64,000 nucleotides of DNA from Glaciihabitans tibetensis (GTDB lineage Bacteria; Actinomycetota; Actinomycetes; Actinomycetales; Microbacteriaceae), in NCBI RefSeq assembly GCF_003003265.1, contig NZ_PVTL01000003.1:124001-188000 (forward strand), written 5' to 3'. Under the pieces are notes generated by a model that ran no database searches, was not told the origin of the DNA, and saw only the letters and a program-made list of their open reading frames with translations. The translations under genes and the position numbers were made by a program. Below, piece by piece: positions 55,598 to 64,000 of the stretch; within the stretch, counting starts at the first letter, position 1, and the number at the start of each line of letters is the position of its first letter.

Positions 55598-56259
55598 CAG
55601 ACAGGTTCCGGGAGTACGCGACAGAAAAGGCAGACAAGGTCGCCCACCTTGCCGAAAAGGCGATTGCGTTCGAGATCAAGGTCAGCCGGCATCACGAAAA
55701 AACAACGGGTTCGAGCGGCGATGATCGTGTTGAACTCACCCTGATCGGACCCGGACCGATTGTCCGGGCGGAGTCCGCCGGGCGAGACAAATACGTCGCA
55801 TTCGACCAGGCGCTGGACAAAATCGTCGAGCGAATCCGCCAGGCAAAGGATCGTAAGAAGGTGCATCGCGGCCAGCATCGGCCGGTGTCTCTGCACGAGG
55901 CATCCTCTGCTGGATTCAAGATCGTCGATATCACTCCCGCCAGCCCGGAGATCATCGAAAAGGTGAGCACCGGCGCCGTGCCGATCCAGAACAGCGAGGT
56001 CGTCGAGCTCGATGAAGAGGCCTACAGTCCGGTCGTGATCCGCAAAAAGGAGTTCCCCGTCTCGCGGATGTCGACGGAGGATGCCGTTGACCACATGGAA
56101 CTCGTTGGTCACGACTTTTTCCTGTTCATCGACAGCGAAACCGAGCGCGCCAGCGTCGTTTATCGTCGCAAGGGCTGGGACTACGGGGTCATCAGTCTCG
56201 ACGAAAGCCTTGACCAGGTGCCCAGCGCACTTGCGGAAATGAGGATGGCGAGCCGCTAA
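55561..56259 (+). CDS. hpf: long-form ribosome hibernation-promoting factor
   Basis: A 232-residue protein starting at GTG with AGGAGGT 5 nt upstream. The N-terminal HPF/YfiA domain (1-105) starts MEISITGRNLGVTDRFREYA; a linker leads to the C-terminal dimerisation domain (about 175-230; FFLFIDSETERASVVYRRKG, split by GW). The length is that of long HPF, which pairs 70S ribosomes into inactive 100S dimers during stress. It is followed by a large hairpin and then secA, as in mycobacteria. Confidence 0.94.
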   Translation: MEISITGRNLGVTDRFREYATEKADKVAHLAEKAIAFEIKVSRHHEKTTGSSGDDRVELTLIGPGPIVRAESAGRDKYVAFDQALDKIVERIRQAKDRKKVHRGQHRPVSLHEASSAGFKIVDITPASPEIIEKVSTGAVPIQNSEVVELDEEAYSPVVIRKKEFPVSRMSTEDAVDHMELVGHDFFLFIDSETERASVVYRRKGWDYGVISLDESLDQVPSALAEMRMASR

Positions 56260-56276
56260 GCGCTCAACAGTTCCGG

Positions 56277-56322
56277 TGCCGGCGTTGTGACGAGAATTCA
56301 TTTTTCGATCACAGCGCCGGCA
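56277..56322. terminator. 14-bp stem hairpin after hpf
   Basis: Arms at 56277-56290 (TGCCGGCGTTGTGA) and 56309-56322 (TCACAGCGCCGGCA) pair over 14 positions with one G-T, around an 18-nt loop. No T-run follows, so termination may need other factors; it marks the hpf/secA boundary. Confidence 0.5.
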
Positions 56323-56365
56323 CACTTACGCTTGGTACGATAACAAGCCTGTAACGGGCGAGCCG

Positions 56366-56387
56366 AACCGGCTTTACCTTGCCGGTT
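56366..56387 (+). other. hairpin in the secA leader
   Basis: AACCGGC and GCCGGTT form a 7-bp perfect stem with an 8-nt loop, about 85 nt before the secA start. It could take part in leader folding. No function can be assigned. Confidence 0.3.
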
Positions 56388-56471
56388 TCGCGCGGCGCCC
56401 CAATCAGGAATAGAGTCACGAACCGTGACCGGCGCCATCTGGCGCAGCACATAGACCCATGGGAGTTATCG

Positions 56472-59342
56472 GTGGCCAACGTTCTCGAACGAGCACTTCG
56501 CGTAGGTGAAGGTCGGCTTCTACGTCGTCTCAAGCATTATGCTCACGCCGTCAACCAGCTCGAAGACGATTTCAAGGACCTCACGGATGAGGAATTGAAA
56601 AACGAAACCGTGCTGTTGCGCGAGCGGTACAGCAATGGTGAGTCACTCGACGACCTGCTGCCCGAGGCATTCGCCGCCGTGCGGGAAGCATCCAAACGAA
56701 CCCTGGGACTTCGCCACTTCGACGTGCAGCTCATGGGCGGAGCAAACCTGCACCTCGGCAACATCTCGGAGATGAAGACCGGTGAGGGAAAGACCCTCGT
56801 CGCGACCCTTCCGGCCTACCTCAACGCGATCGCCTCGCGCGGCGTGCACGTGGTCACGGTCAACGACTACCTCGCCAGCTACCAGTCTGAGCTCATGGGT
56901 CGCATCTTCCGCGCCCTCGGCATGACCACCGGCGTGATCGTCTCGGGCCAGAACCCCCAGGAGCGTCGCGCGCAGTACGCCTGCGACATCACCTACGGCA
57001 CCAACAACGAATTCGGCTTCGACTACCTCCGCGACAACATGGCCTGGCAGGCGAGCGACATGGTGCAGCGCGGTCACTTCTTCGCGGTCGTCGACGAGGT
57101 GGACTCCATCCTCATCGATGAGGCCCGCACGCCGCTGATCATCTCGGGCCCGGCATCCGGCGAGGCGAACCGGTGGTTTACCGAGTTCGCGAGCCTGGTC
57201 AACAAGCTCACGCCTGACGTGGACTACGAAGTCGACGAGAAGAAGCGCACGGTCGGCGTGCTCGAGCCCGGTATCGAGAAGGTCGAGGACTACCTCGGCA
57301 TCGACAACCTCTACGAGTCCGCCAACACCCCGCTGATCTCGTTCCTGAACAACTCCATCAAAGCCAAGGCCCTGTTCAAGAAGGACAAGGACTACGTGGT
57401 GATGAACGGCGAGGTGCTCATCGTCGACGAGCACACCGGACGTATCCTCGTCGGGCGCCGCTACAACGAGGGAATCCACCAGGCCATTGAGGCGAAGGAG
57501 GGCGTCGCCGTCAAGGCGGAGAACCAGACCCTCGCGACGGTCACCCTGCAGAACTACTTCCGCCTGTACAGCAAGCTGTCGGGCATGACCGGTACCGCCG
57601 AGACCGAGGCGGCCGAGTTTATGTCGACCTACAAGCTCGGTGTGGTGTCGATCCCCACCAACAAGCCGATGCTGCGCAAGGACCAGTCCGACCTCGTCTA
57701 CAAAAACGAGCAGGCCAAGTTCGGCCAGGTCGTCGAAGACATCGTCGAGCGCCACGCGTCCGGCCAGCCGGTGCTCGTGGGAACCACGAGCGTCGAGAAG
57801 AGCGAGTACCTCTCCAAGCTGCTCGCCAAGCGCGGCGTCAAGCACGAGGTGCTCAACGCGAAGAACCACGCACGCGAGGCATCCATCATCGCCCAGGCAG
57901 GCCGTCTCGGTGCCGTCACCGTCGCGACCAACATGGCCGGCCGTGGAACCGACGTGATGCTCGGCGGCAACGCCGAGTTTCTCGCCGTTGCCCAGATGAA
58001 CGCCAAGGGCCTCAGCCCGGTGGACACTCCCGAGGAGTACGAAGCCGAGTGGGACAAGGTCTTCGCCGACGTCAAGGTCACCGTCAATGAGGAGGCGGCG
58101 AAGGTGGTGGATGTCGGTGGGCTGTACGTCCTCGGCACCGAGCGCCACGAATCGCGCCGCATCGACAACCAGCTGCGCGGACGTTCCGGACGACAGGGCG
58201 ACCCGGGGGAGAGCCGTTTCTACCTCTCCCTGCAGGACGACCTGATGCGGCTGTTCAACAGCGGCGCGGCCGAGGCTCTGATGGGCCGCCAGAATGTGCC
58301 GGACGACCTGGCCATCGACTCCAAGATCGTGAGCCGCGCCATCCGTAGCGCGCAGTCACAGGTCGAAGGGCGCAACGCCGAGATCCGCAAGAACGTTCTC
58401 AAGTACGACGACGTCCTCAACCGCCAGCGCGAAGCGATCTACAGCGACCGCCGGCACATCCTCGAGGGTGACGACCTCCAGGACCGCACCCAGAAGTTCC
58501 TCGATGATGTCGTTACCGAGGTTGTCGAGGTGCACACGGGTGAGGGCCAGAGCGATGACTGGGACTACGACGCACTGTGGACCGAGCTGAAGACGCTCTA
58601 CCCCGTATCGATCACGGTCGACGAGGTAGTCGCAGAAGCAGGCACCCGCGGTCGCATGACCGAGGCGTTTTTGAAGCAGGAGATCCTGTCTGACGCCCAC
58701 CTCGCCTATGAGCGCCGCACCGAACAGCTCGGCGAGCCCGCCATGCGCGAGCTCGAGCGCCGCGTTGTGCTCAGCGTCATCGACCGCCGCTGGCGCGACC
58801 ACCTCTACGAGATGGACTACCTCAAGGATGGCATCGGCCTGCGCGCGATGGCCCAGCGCGATCCCCTGGTGGAATACCAGCGCGAAGGCTTTGCTCTCTA
58901 CCAGTCGATGATGGGCCAGATCCGCGAAGAGTCCGTCGGGTTCCTGTTCAACCTCGAGGTCGAGGTGACCGGCGGAACGAGCGCTGCTGCTCCGATCGTC
59001 GCGGCCAAGGGGCTCACCGCGAACACCGCTCCGGCAGAGAAGCTGAGCTACTCGGCTCCGAGCGAGGACAACAACGGTGCCGTCGAGGTGCGCAACCAGC
59101 GCGGCCAGATCGAGCGGGCCGCCACGGCGAAGGCACAGCAGGCCCAAAATGCGACCGTGGCGTCGCTCACTCCCGGTGCGGATGCCGAAGCGGAAGCCGA
59201 GCCCGCTCCGACGGCGCGTGCGACCGGTTCCGGCCGCGCGGCGCCCGCCGCCAAGGGTGCGAAGGGTACGTTCGGGCAGCGCACTCCCACCGCGCCGACC
59301 ACCGAGCCCGTCAACCGCGCCGACCGCCGCGAGAAGCGCTAA
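56472..59342 (+). CDS. secA: preprotein translocase ATPase SecA (SecA1)
   Basis: A 956-residue motor of the Sec export pathway. GTG 56472 has GGGAG 6 nt upstream and gives the family start [14 protein letters not shown]; longer frames are unlikely. Walker A is [11 protein letters not shown], Walker B is [15 protein letters not shown], and motif VI lies in [20 protein letters not shown]. The C-terminal 130 residues are Ala/Pro-rich without the zinc-binding CXCX8CH element, as in other actinobacterial SecA1 proteins. It acts at SecYEG on the inner face of the membrane. Confidence 0.97.
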   Translation: MANVLERALRVGEGRLLRRLKHYAHAVNQLEDDFKDLTDEELKNETVLLRERYSNGESLDDLLPEAFAAVREASKRTLGLRHFDVQLMGGANLHLGNISEMKTGEGKTLVATLPAYLNAIASRGVHVVTVNDYLASYQSELMGRIFRALGMTTGVIVSGQNPQERRAQYACDITYGTNNEFGFDYLRDNMAWQASDMVQRGHFFAVVDEVDSILIDEARTPLIISGPASGEANRWFTEFASLVNKLTPDVDYEVDEKKRTVGVLEPGIEKVEDYLGIDNLYESANTPLISFLNNSIKAKALFKKDKDYVVMNGEVLIVDEHTGRILVGRRYNEGIHQAIEAKEGVAVKAENQTLATVTLQNYFRLYSKLSGMTGTAETEAAEFMSTYKLGVVSIPTNKPMLRKDQSDLVYKNEQAKFGQVVEDIVERHASGQPVLVGTTSVEKSEYLSKLLAKRGVKHEVLNAKNHAREASIIAQAGRLGAVTVATNMAGRGTDVMLGGNAEFLAVAQMNAKGLSPVDTPEEYEAEWDKVFADVKVTVNEEAAKVVDVGGLYVLGTERHESRRIDNQLRGRSGRQGDPGESRFYLSLQDDLMRLFNSGAAEALMGRQNVPDDLAIDSKIVSRAIRSAQSQVEGRNAEIRKNVLKYDDVLNRQREAIYSDRRHILEGDDLQDRTQKFLDDVVTEVVEVHTGEGQSDDWDYDALWTELKTLYPVSITVDEVVAEAGTRGRMTEAFLKQEILSDAHLAYERRTEQLGEPAMRELERRVVLSVIDRRWRDHLYEMDYLKDGIGLRAMAQRDPLVEYQREGFALYQSMMGQIREESVGFLFNLEVEVTGGTSAAAPIVAAKGLTANTAPAEKLSYSAPSEDNNGAVEVRNQRGQIERAATAKAQQAQNATVASLTPGADAEAEAEPAPTARATGSGRAAPAAKGAKGTFGQRTPTAPTTEPVNRADRREKR

Positions 59343-59358
59343 CGCTCTGCCCGCGCTG

Positions 59359-59426
59359 CCCGCCGGCGGTGCGACCTCGTGCTCGAGGCTCTTCGGAGTC
59401 TTCGGCGGGGCCGCACCGCCGGCGGG
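59359..59426. terminator. strong hairpin after secA
   Basis: Perfect 15-bp arms at 59359-59373 and 59412-59426 (CCCGCCGGCGGTGCG and its complement) enclose a loop with a second small hairpin CCTCG/CGAGG (59375-59388). It lies 17 bp after the secA stop and points to a terminator. Confidence 0.7.
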
Positions 59427-59440
59427 TAGTCGCCGTTAAC

Positions 59441-59510
59441 CCGGTGCTCGGAAGCCCCTGCTCGGAACCCGCTGCTCACAACCCGCTGCTCGGAACCCGC
59501 TACTCACAAC
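59441..59510. repeat. 5-copy tandem array of a 14-bp unit
   Basis: Five imperfect copies of CCGCTGCTCGGAAC; copies alternate between TCGGAAC and TCACAAC in their second half. The array lies between the secA hairpin and the 3-prime end of the convergent Rv3235-family gene, overlapping the last few codons of the latter. Confidence 0.8.
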
Positions 59511-59989
59511 ACAGCGAGCACCGACGCACGCCAACGTTTATCGAGCCCCTCCAATCGGATAGCGACCGCGCGCACTCGCGGGTGGGTATTCAGCAGGATG
59601 GTGGCTTCGATGACACCATCGCGTGGCTCGAACATCGTCATCGACATCACGGAGACGCGCGGGCGGGGAACGGGCGCATTGTTCCTCCGCCTCACCCGGG
59701 TTCCGAGGATGACGCGGCGCAACAGGTCGCGGTAAACCGGGTCGGTGACCCACCGCGCGATCTGATCCAGGTCGCGCGCGCCCGCGATGATTTCGAACGC
59801 TGACTTGGCCAGATTTTCGAGCAGGGGTGCCGGATCGGGCAGCTCCTCCCGGAGCGACGGTTGGAAGTCGAAGAAGTCGTCGGCTTCGAAGGGGGATCGG
59901 GGAGCGCGTTCCGGAGAACTGGCTCGCGAGCGGATAGGAATCACTGATTCTGCGGTCTCAGACTGGGCAGCGTTCAGCAGTGTGGGCAT
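59504..59989 (-). CDS. Rv3235 family protein (DUF6459)
   Basis: A 161-residue protein starting at ATG 59989 with GGAG 6 nt upstream. The first 60 residues are variable; the conserved core follows: LLENLAKSAFEIIAGARDLDQIARWVTD, then a basic stretch and VSVMSMTMFEPRDGVIEATILL, and ends near RAVAIRLEGLDKRWRASVLAVL (quoted in parts by family recall). This is the Rv3235-type protein found near secA1 in actinobacteria. Its role is unknown; the compact alpha-beta core suggests a protein-binding module. Confidence 0.75.
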   Translation of the reverse strand: MPTLLNAAQSETAESVIPIRSRASSPERAPRSPFEADDFFDFQPSLREELPDPAPLLENLAKSAFEIIAGARDLDQIARWVTDPVYRDLLRRVILGTRVRRRNNAPVPRPRVSVMSMTMFEPRDGVIEATILLNTHPRVRAVAIRLEGLDKRWRASVLAVL

Positions 59990-60138
59990 GGTGCACTCCA
60001 AGCGTTCGGGTACGGTCGGTGTGCCCCGTTTAGGGGGTCCCCACACTAAAACACGGCCGGCCACACCAAGCGACGCCCCCAAGGTGGGGCTGTGGATAAC
60101 TTCGCCCCTGTGTGCGGAATGACGGCTAGCGTCAGCCA

Positions 60139-60810
<672 letters not shown>

Positions 60811-60828
60811 GCGGTGGAACAGGTGCTC

Positions 60829-61140
60829 CTACCGGTCGGGCCGGGGATTTGTGTCTTCGGAAAAACCCCCAACGGCACCGAAGGTCGGCTCGACCACGTC
60901 GGTAAACTCCGACCCGCGCCACAAGCCGCTGCGTCGGGCCTCTTCGTATTTCGCTTCGATGAACGACTCCAGCACGCTGCGCTCGATTCTCCAGTGCCCG
61001 TGGCCGCCCACTTTGATGGCCGGTAATTCGCCGGAGCGCACCAAAGCGTAGGCGGAGCGGCTGGATATGTTCAGCACATCGGCGACATCCGCGAGGGTCA
61101 GAAAACGCCCGAGGCCGCCCGAGGAATCAGTGTCGTCCAT
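60829..61140 (-). CDS. helix-turn-helix DNA-binding protein (BldC/excisionase MerR-like)
   Basis: A 103-residue protein with a winged HTH at residues about 12-65: FLTLADVADVLNISSRSAYALVRSGELPAIKVGG, quoted here as LTLADVADVLNIS and AYALVRSGELPAIKV, then HWRIERSVLESFI. This is the small HTH_17/BldC class; BldC controls development in Streptomyces. The C-terminal 35 residues are variable. Its ATG is 6 nt after a GATAAT hexamer, with no usable ribosome site, which suggests a leaderless mRNA. It is convergent with the hypothetical gene and divergent from the SAF-domain gene across a repeat array. Confidence 0.82.
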   Translation of the reverse strand: MDDTDSSGGLGRFLTLADVADVLNISSRSAYALVRSGELPAIKVGGHGHWRIERSVLESFIEAKYEEARRSGLWRGSEFTDVVEPTFGAVGGFSEDTNPRPDR

Positions 61141-61146
61141 CCCTCG

Positions 61147-61152
61147 ATTATC
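61147..61152 (-). promoter_or_regulatory. -10 hexamer before the BldC-like gene
   Basis: Minus-strand GATAAT matches five of six consensus bases and ends exactly 6 nt before the ATG. Confidence 0.45.
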
Positions 61153-61220
61153 GGTCGAGTCTCCTCCCCACGACCCTCTTGTGGATAACTTTCGCAGCGA
61201 TTCGCCCAGCCCGTGAATAT

Positions 61221-61311
61221 AGAGCCAGCACAGAGAGCCAGCACGGAGAGCCAGCACAGAGAGCCAGCACAGAGAGCCAGCACAGAGAGCCAGCACAGAG
61301 AGCCAGCACAG
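61221..61311. repeat. 7-copy tandem array of a 13-bp unit in a divergent promoter region
   Basis: Seven consecutive copies of AGAGCCAGCACAG, six identical and one with a single change (copy 2, GG at the end), followed by degenerate remnants to about 61320. The period is not a multiple of three, so it is non-coding. It lies 35 bp before the SAF-domain gene start and 80 bp from the BldC-like gene start. Confidence 0.92.
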
Positions 61312-61346
61312 AGCGCAAGCATTCAGCGCCAGCAACGAGGAGACCC

Positions 61347-61997
61347 ATGTCAGCCGAAACCCGCGGTCACGTTCCCGACCGGAGGAAACGCACGTTCTGG
61401 TTCGACCCCCGATTCGCGATCGGGCTCGTGCTGGTTGCGGCATCTGTCGGCGGTGTCGTCTGGGTGGTCGGGGTGAACGACTCGTCGGTGGCCGTGTTGG
61501 CCGCCCGGGCGGCGATCGCGCCGGGCGAGATCCTGCTGGCTGAAGACCTGCGCACGGTGCAGGTTCGGGTAGAAAGCGTGCACGACCTGTATGTTGCGCC
61601 GGACAAGCTGCCCAGTGCCGGTCTCGTCGCGACCCGGGCCATCGCCGCGGGGGAGTTGCTCCCGGTCTCCGCCGTGGGCAGTGCCGATGCGGTGCAGCTG
61701 ACCGCGGTGGTTCTGCATCTCACCTCGCGGCTGCCCGAATCGGTGAGCGAGGGCGCTCGACTGGACATCTGGGCGGCGCGCGCAACGGGCGGGGGCGACT
61801 TCGAGGCGCCGTCGGTAATCGTCTCAGCTGCTACGGTCGTGCGGCTCGTCGACGACGATGATGCGTTGATGGGCTCATCCGACGGTCCGCTCGTGGAGGT
61901 GCTGATCCCGCGCGCGTCGGTCGCGGGCGTGCTGGAGAGCGTCGCCAACGGCGCGGCGCTGTCGGCGATTCCCGTTGATCTTCCCGTGACGGAGTAG
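61347..61997 (+). CDS. SAF-domain membrane protein (CpaB/RcpC-like)
   Basis: A 216-residue protein starting at ATG with AGGAG 4 nt upstream. It has a basic N-terminus, one transmembrane helix at about 25-45 and an extracytoplasmic SAF domain: ARAAIAPGEILLAEDLRTVQV followed by ATRAIAAGELLP, the beta-clip motif shared with CpaB/RcpC. The rest is beta-rich. CpaB-like proteins act in Tad-type pilus assembly. It lies 3 nt before the CpaE/MinD-like gene, so a joint membrane-associated function is likely, although no other tad genes are in the window. Confidence 0.82.
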   Translation: MSAETRGHVPDRRKRTFWFDPRFAIGLVLVAASVGGVVWVVGVNDSSVAVLAARAAIAPGEILLAEDLRTVQVRVESVHDLYVAPDKLPSAGLVATRAIAAGELLPVSAVGSADAVQLTAVVLHLTSRLPESVSEGARLDIWAARATGGGDFEAPSVIVSAATVVRLVDDDDALMGSSDGPLVEVLIPRASVAGVLESVANGAALSAIPVDLPVTE

Positions 61998-62000
61998 CTG

Positions 62001-63269
62001 ATGAGAATCGCCCTCGCCCTGCCGCTCGCGGTGGAGGATCGCCTCGCTGCAGACGCGGTGCTGCACGGACACGACGTCGTGGCTCGGTGCTCGACCGCCC
62101 AGGAGCTCGCCTCCCGGATCGACACGGTGACCCCAGACGTCGTCATAGCCGCCGCGACCGAGCGCCATCTGACCGCACAGCTGCTCGCGGTCTGCGACGA
62201 GGCGGGCGTGCGGATGCTCGCGCTGGTGGGCGGCGAAGTGGAACGGCGGCTCGCGGCGTCCGTTGGGCTATATGAGATGGCGCCGAGCGACGCAACCTGG
62301 CCGCAGATCGAGGCGGCGTTGGGCTCACTGCGTCGTTCATTTGTGCAGGATGCCGCGGCGCAGCCGCCGGGTTCCCGCGACGGCATAGTCATCGCGGTGT
62401 GGGGTCCGGCCGGGTCGCCGGGGCGTACTACCCTCGCCATCAACATCGCAGCCGAGATCGCGGCGGCGGGTTACTCGGTCGCGCTCGGCGACGTGGACAC
62501 GCACAGCGCGTCCGTAGCACCCGCGTTGGGGATGCTGGACGAGGCGCCCGGGTTCGCGGCCGCATGTCGCCTGGCGGGGGCAGAGAGCCTCACTCAGGCG
62601 GAGCTGGAGCGCATCGGGCAGCGGTACCGGTCGGGGCATTCGAGTTTCTGGGTGTTGACCGGTATCGGCCGCGCCAGCCGGTGGCCCGAGCTGTCCGATT
62701 CGAGGGTTGCCGCGACGATCGCGCAGTGTCGCAAGTGGGTCGACTTCACCGTGTTGGACACCGGCTTCAGCCTCGAAATGGATGAAGAAATATCGTCGGA
62801 CGTCTTCTCGCCGCGGAGGAACGCGGCGAGCATCGCCGCCCTGCGAGAAGCCGACCGGGTGGTGGCTGTCGGGGACGCGGACCCCGTCGGGCTGTCGAGG
62901 TTTCTGCGCGCCCACGTCGACCTGGTCGAGACGGTGGCCGCCGGCCGCGTTGTGGTCGTGATGAACAAGATCCGTGCCAGCGTCATCGGAATGAATCCTG
63001 CGGCCCAGGTCGCGCAGACCCTGTACCGGTTCGGGGGGATCGACGCGGCGGCCATGATTCCGTACGACAGGGCGGGCCTGGATGCCGCGATTCTGACGGG
63101 ACAGACACTCGCAGACGCCGCAGCGCGTTCGCCAGTGCGCGCAGCAATCCGGGCGCTGGTGACGTCGCGGCTTCTGCCGCCATCCGCCATCGAACAAAAA
63201 ATCCGCACCCGCTCGTGGCGTTCGCGGCGCGAGGAAAAGGCAAGGCGTGCCGTCCGGCGTCACCGGTAG
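62001..63269 (+). CDS. CpaE/MinD-like P-loop protein with altered Walker A
   Basis: A 422-residue protein. Residues about 1-115 form a receiver-like domain without the phospho-Asp pattern; residues 128-380 are a MinD/ParA-type domain. The P-loop reads GPAGSPGRTT at 135-144, so both the signature Lys and the P-loop Lys of deviant Walker A motifs are replaced (Ala 137, Arg 142). Other MinD features remain, such as DVDTHSASVAPALG and VLDTGFSLEMDEE. The C-terminal tail is strongly basic. It may bind nucleotide weakly or serve as a scaffold, with the SAF-domain protein, at the membrane. Confidence 0.8.
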   Translation: MRIALALPLAVEDRLAADAVLHGHDVVARCSTAQELASRIDTVTPDVVIAAATERHLTAQLLAVCDEAGVRMLALVGGEVERRLAASVGLYEMAPSDATWPQIEAALGSLRRSFVQDAAAQPPGSRDGIVIAVWGPAGSPGRTTLAINIAAEIAAAGYSVALGDVDTHSASVAPALGMLDEAPGFAAACRLAGAESLTQAELERIGQRYRSGHSSFWVLTGIGRASRWPELSDSRVAATIAQCRKWVDFTVLDTGFSLEMDEEISSDVFSPRRNAASIAALREADRVVAVGDADPVGLSRFLRAHVDLVETVAAGRVVVVMNKIRASVIGMNPAAQVAQTLYRFGGIDAAAMIPYDRAGLDAAILTGQTLADAAARSPVRAAIRALVTSRLLPPSAIEQKIRTRSWRSRREEKARRAVRRHR

Positions 63270-63292
63270 GCGGAGTCCCAGCTGCGAGACAG

Positions 63293-63298
63293 TAGCCT
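63293..63298 (+). promoter_or_regulatory. -10-like hexamer before the PdtaS-type kinase gene
   Basis: TAGCCT matches TANNNT and ends exactly 6 nt before the GTG start, so the transcript is probably leaderless. Confidence 0.4.
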
Positions 63299-63304
63299 AG
63301 GGAC

Positions 63305-64000
63305 GTGTCGACACTCAGTGACCTAGTTTTGCCCGAGGGGCGCTCCAGCGAGGCCGATGTGGAGTGGCTCCACCTGCTCGTGGGCGACTGGCAGCTGCTC
63401 GCTGACCTCGCGTTCGCCGACATCGTGTTGTGGGTTCCCAGCCACGATGGCAGTTTTCTCGCCGTCGCCCACGCCCGCCCGTCGAGTTCGGCGACGCTGT
63501 TCTATCGCGACTTTGTCGGGCAACCGATCAAGCCCGAGTGGAAGGCGCAGGTCACCGAAGCGTTCGAGACCGTCAAGATCGTTGACTCCTCTGCCCCCGA
63601 TTGGTACGAGGAAACCCCCACCCGCGTGCGCGCCGTGCCCGTGCTGCGCCGACTGAGCGCGAGTGGAAGCGAAACGACCGGCTCGCCGATCGCCGTCATC
63701 ACCCGTCACACCAACCTGAGCGAGGCGCGCACTCCCAGCCGTCAGGAACTCACCTTCAACGACTGCGCCAATGACCTGTTCGGCATGATCGCCTCCGCCG
63801 ACTTTCCCGACCTGGGAGCCCCGACCGGTCCCCGCCGAGGCGCGCCGCGGGCATCCGACGGGCTCATCCGCCTCGACGTCGATGGCACCGCGACTTTCGC
63901 CAGCCCCAACGGCCTCTCTGCTTTCAACCGCATGGGCTTCGCCGGCGAACTCGAGGGGGAGTCGCTCGCCGAGGTGACCACGAGTCTGCTCACCACCAAG
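63305..64000 (+). CDS. pdtaS: PdtaS-type sensor histidine kinase (partial, C-terminus outside window)
   Basis: The frame starts at GTG and stays open to the right edge (232 codons). The N-terminus, VEWLHLLVGDWQLLADL and ADIVLWVPSHDG, matches the GAF-type sensor domain of PdtaS (Rv3220c), a soluble kinase of the HisKA_2/HWE class that signals to the RNA-binding antiterminator PdtaR. From about residue 190 a PAS domain begins (LIRLDVDGTATFASPNG). The kinase domain lies beyond the window. Position downstream of secA1 agrees with mycobacterial order in outline. Confidence 0.85.
   Translation, partial: MSTLSDLVLPEGRSSEADVEWLHLLVGDWQLLADLAFADIVLWVPSHDGSFLAVAHARPSSSATLFYRDFVGQPIKPEWKAQVTEAFETVKIVDSSAPDWYEETPTRVRAVPVLRRLSASGSETTGSPIAVITRHTNLSEARTPSRQELTFNDCANDLFGMIASADFPDLGAPTGPRRGAPRASDGLIRLDVDGTATFASPNGLSAFNRMGFAGELEGESLAEVTTSLLTTK

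Noticed and set aside
56643..58148. 501-codon minus-strand frame opposite secA
   Set aside because: It is a mirror frame of secA with no recognisable motif or start signal.
61098..61348. Minus-strand frames encoding Leu/Cys/Ala/Trp repeats (LALCAGSLCWLS type)
   Set aside because: They are translations of the 13-bp array; the period shifts frame at every copy, and all three frames are open only because the unit lacks stop codons.

Overview
The window is high-GC actinobacterial DNA, most likely from the Microbacteriaceae. The evidence is a WhiB2/WhmD-type regulator, the MtrA-MtrB-LpqB set, SecA1, a PdtaS-type kinase, DUF3499 and Rv3235-family proteins, and many genes whose -10-like TANNNT hexamer ends 6-8 nt before the start codon, which suggests leaderless mRNAs. 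From about 22 kb to the right edge, gene order resembles the Mycobacterium tuberculosis block running from manA/whiB2 through sahH, mtrA, mtrB, lpqB, comF, hpf and secA1 to pdtaS, with several insertions.

1-21 kb is an envelope-polysaccharide locus. It holds a truncated secreted surface protein, a bifunctional GT2/GT-B glycosyltransferase and a tightly overlapped six-gene operon (polytopic GT-C-like protein, FAD oxidoreductase, two GT2 enzymes, an SDR and a TIM-barrel isomerase). It continues with GtrA, a DUF2142 membrane protein, two GT4 enzymes, a Wzx-like flippase, two more GT2 enzymes and two adjacent O-antigen-ligase/polymerase-like proteins. Together these could build, modify, flip and polymerise a cell-surface glycan on a polyprenyl carrier. 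The product cannot be deduced from sequence alone.

21-34 kb is mixed: an acyl-CoA dehydrogenase, manA (mannose supply), two paralogous lipoproteins, a second GtrA, a GlxA/AdpA-like AraC regulator facing a tiny membrane protein across a 33-bp dyad, galE, whiB2 with a well-formed promoter overlapped by a perfect dyad, a large GT2-membrane protein and a DUF5719 protein.

34-50 kb holds an Rv3259-like protein, DUF3499, S-adenosylhomocysteinase, and the SpoIIM/RDD pair, then the DUF58-MoxR-DUF4350-DUF4129-membrane protein operon. Between these two groups lies an accessory stretch: acyltransferase, Fur-type regulator with catalase, a lipoprotein and an AI-2E family permease.

50-64 kb is the conserved core: mtrA-mtrB-lpqB, a ComF-like phosphoribosyltransferase, hpf, secA, an Rv3235-family protein, a hypothetical protein, a BldC/excisionase-type HTH protein, a SAF-domain protein, a CpaE/MinD-like protein with an altered P-loop, and the N-terminal part of a PdtaS-type histidine kinase. 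Several unrelated short tandem-repeat arrays (7, 13, 14, 16 and about 52 bp periods) sit in intergenic junctions. No tRNA, rRNA, CRISPR array, insertion sequence or integrase was recognised.
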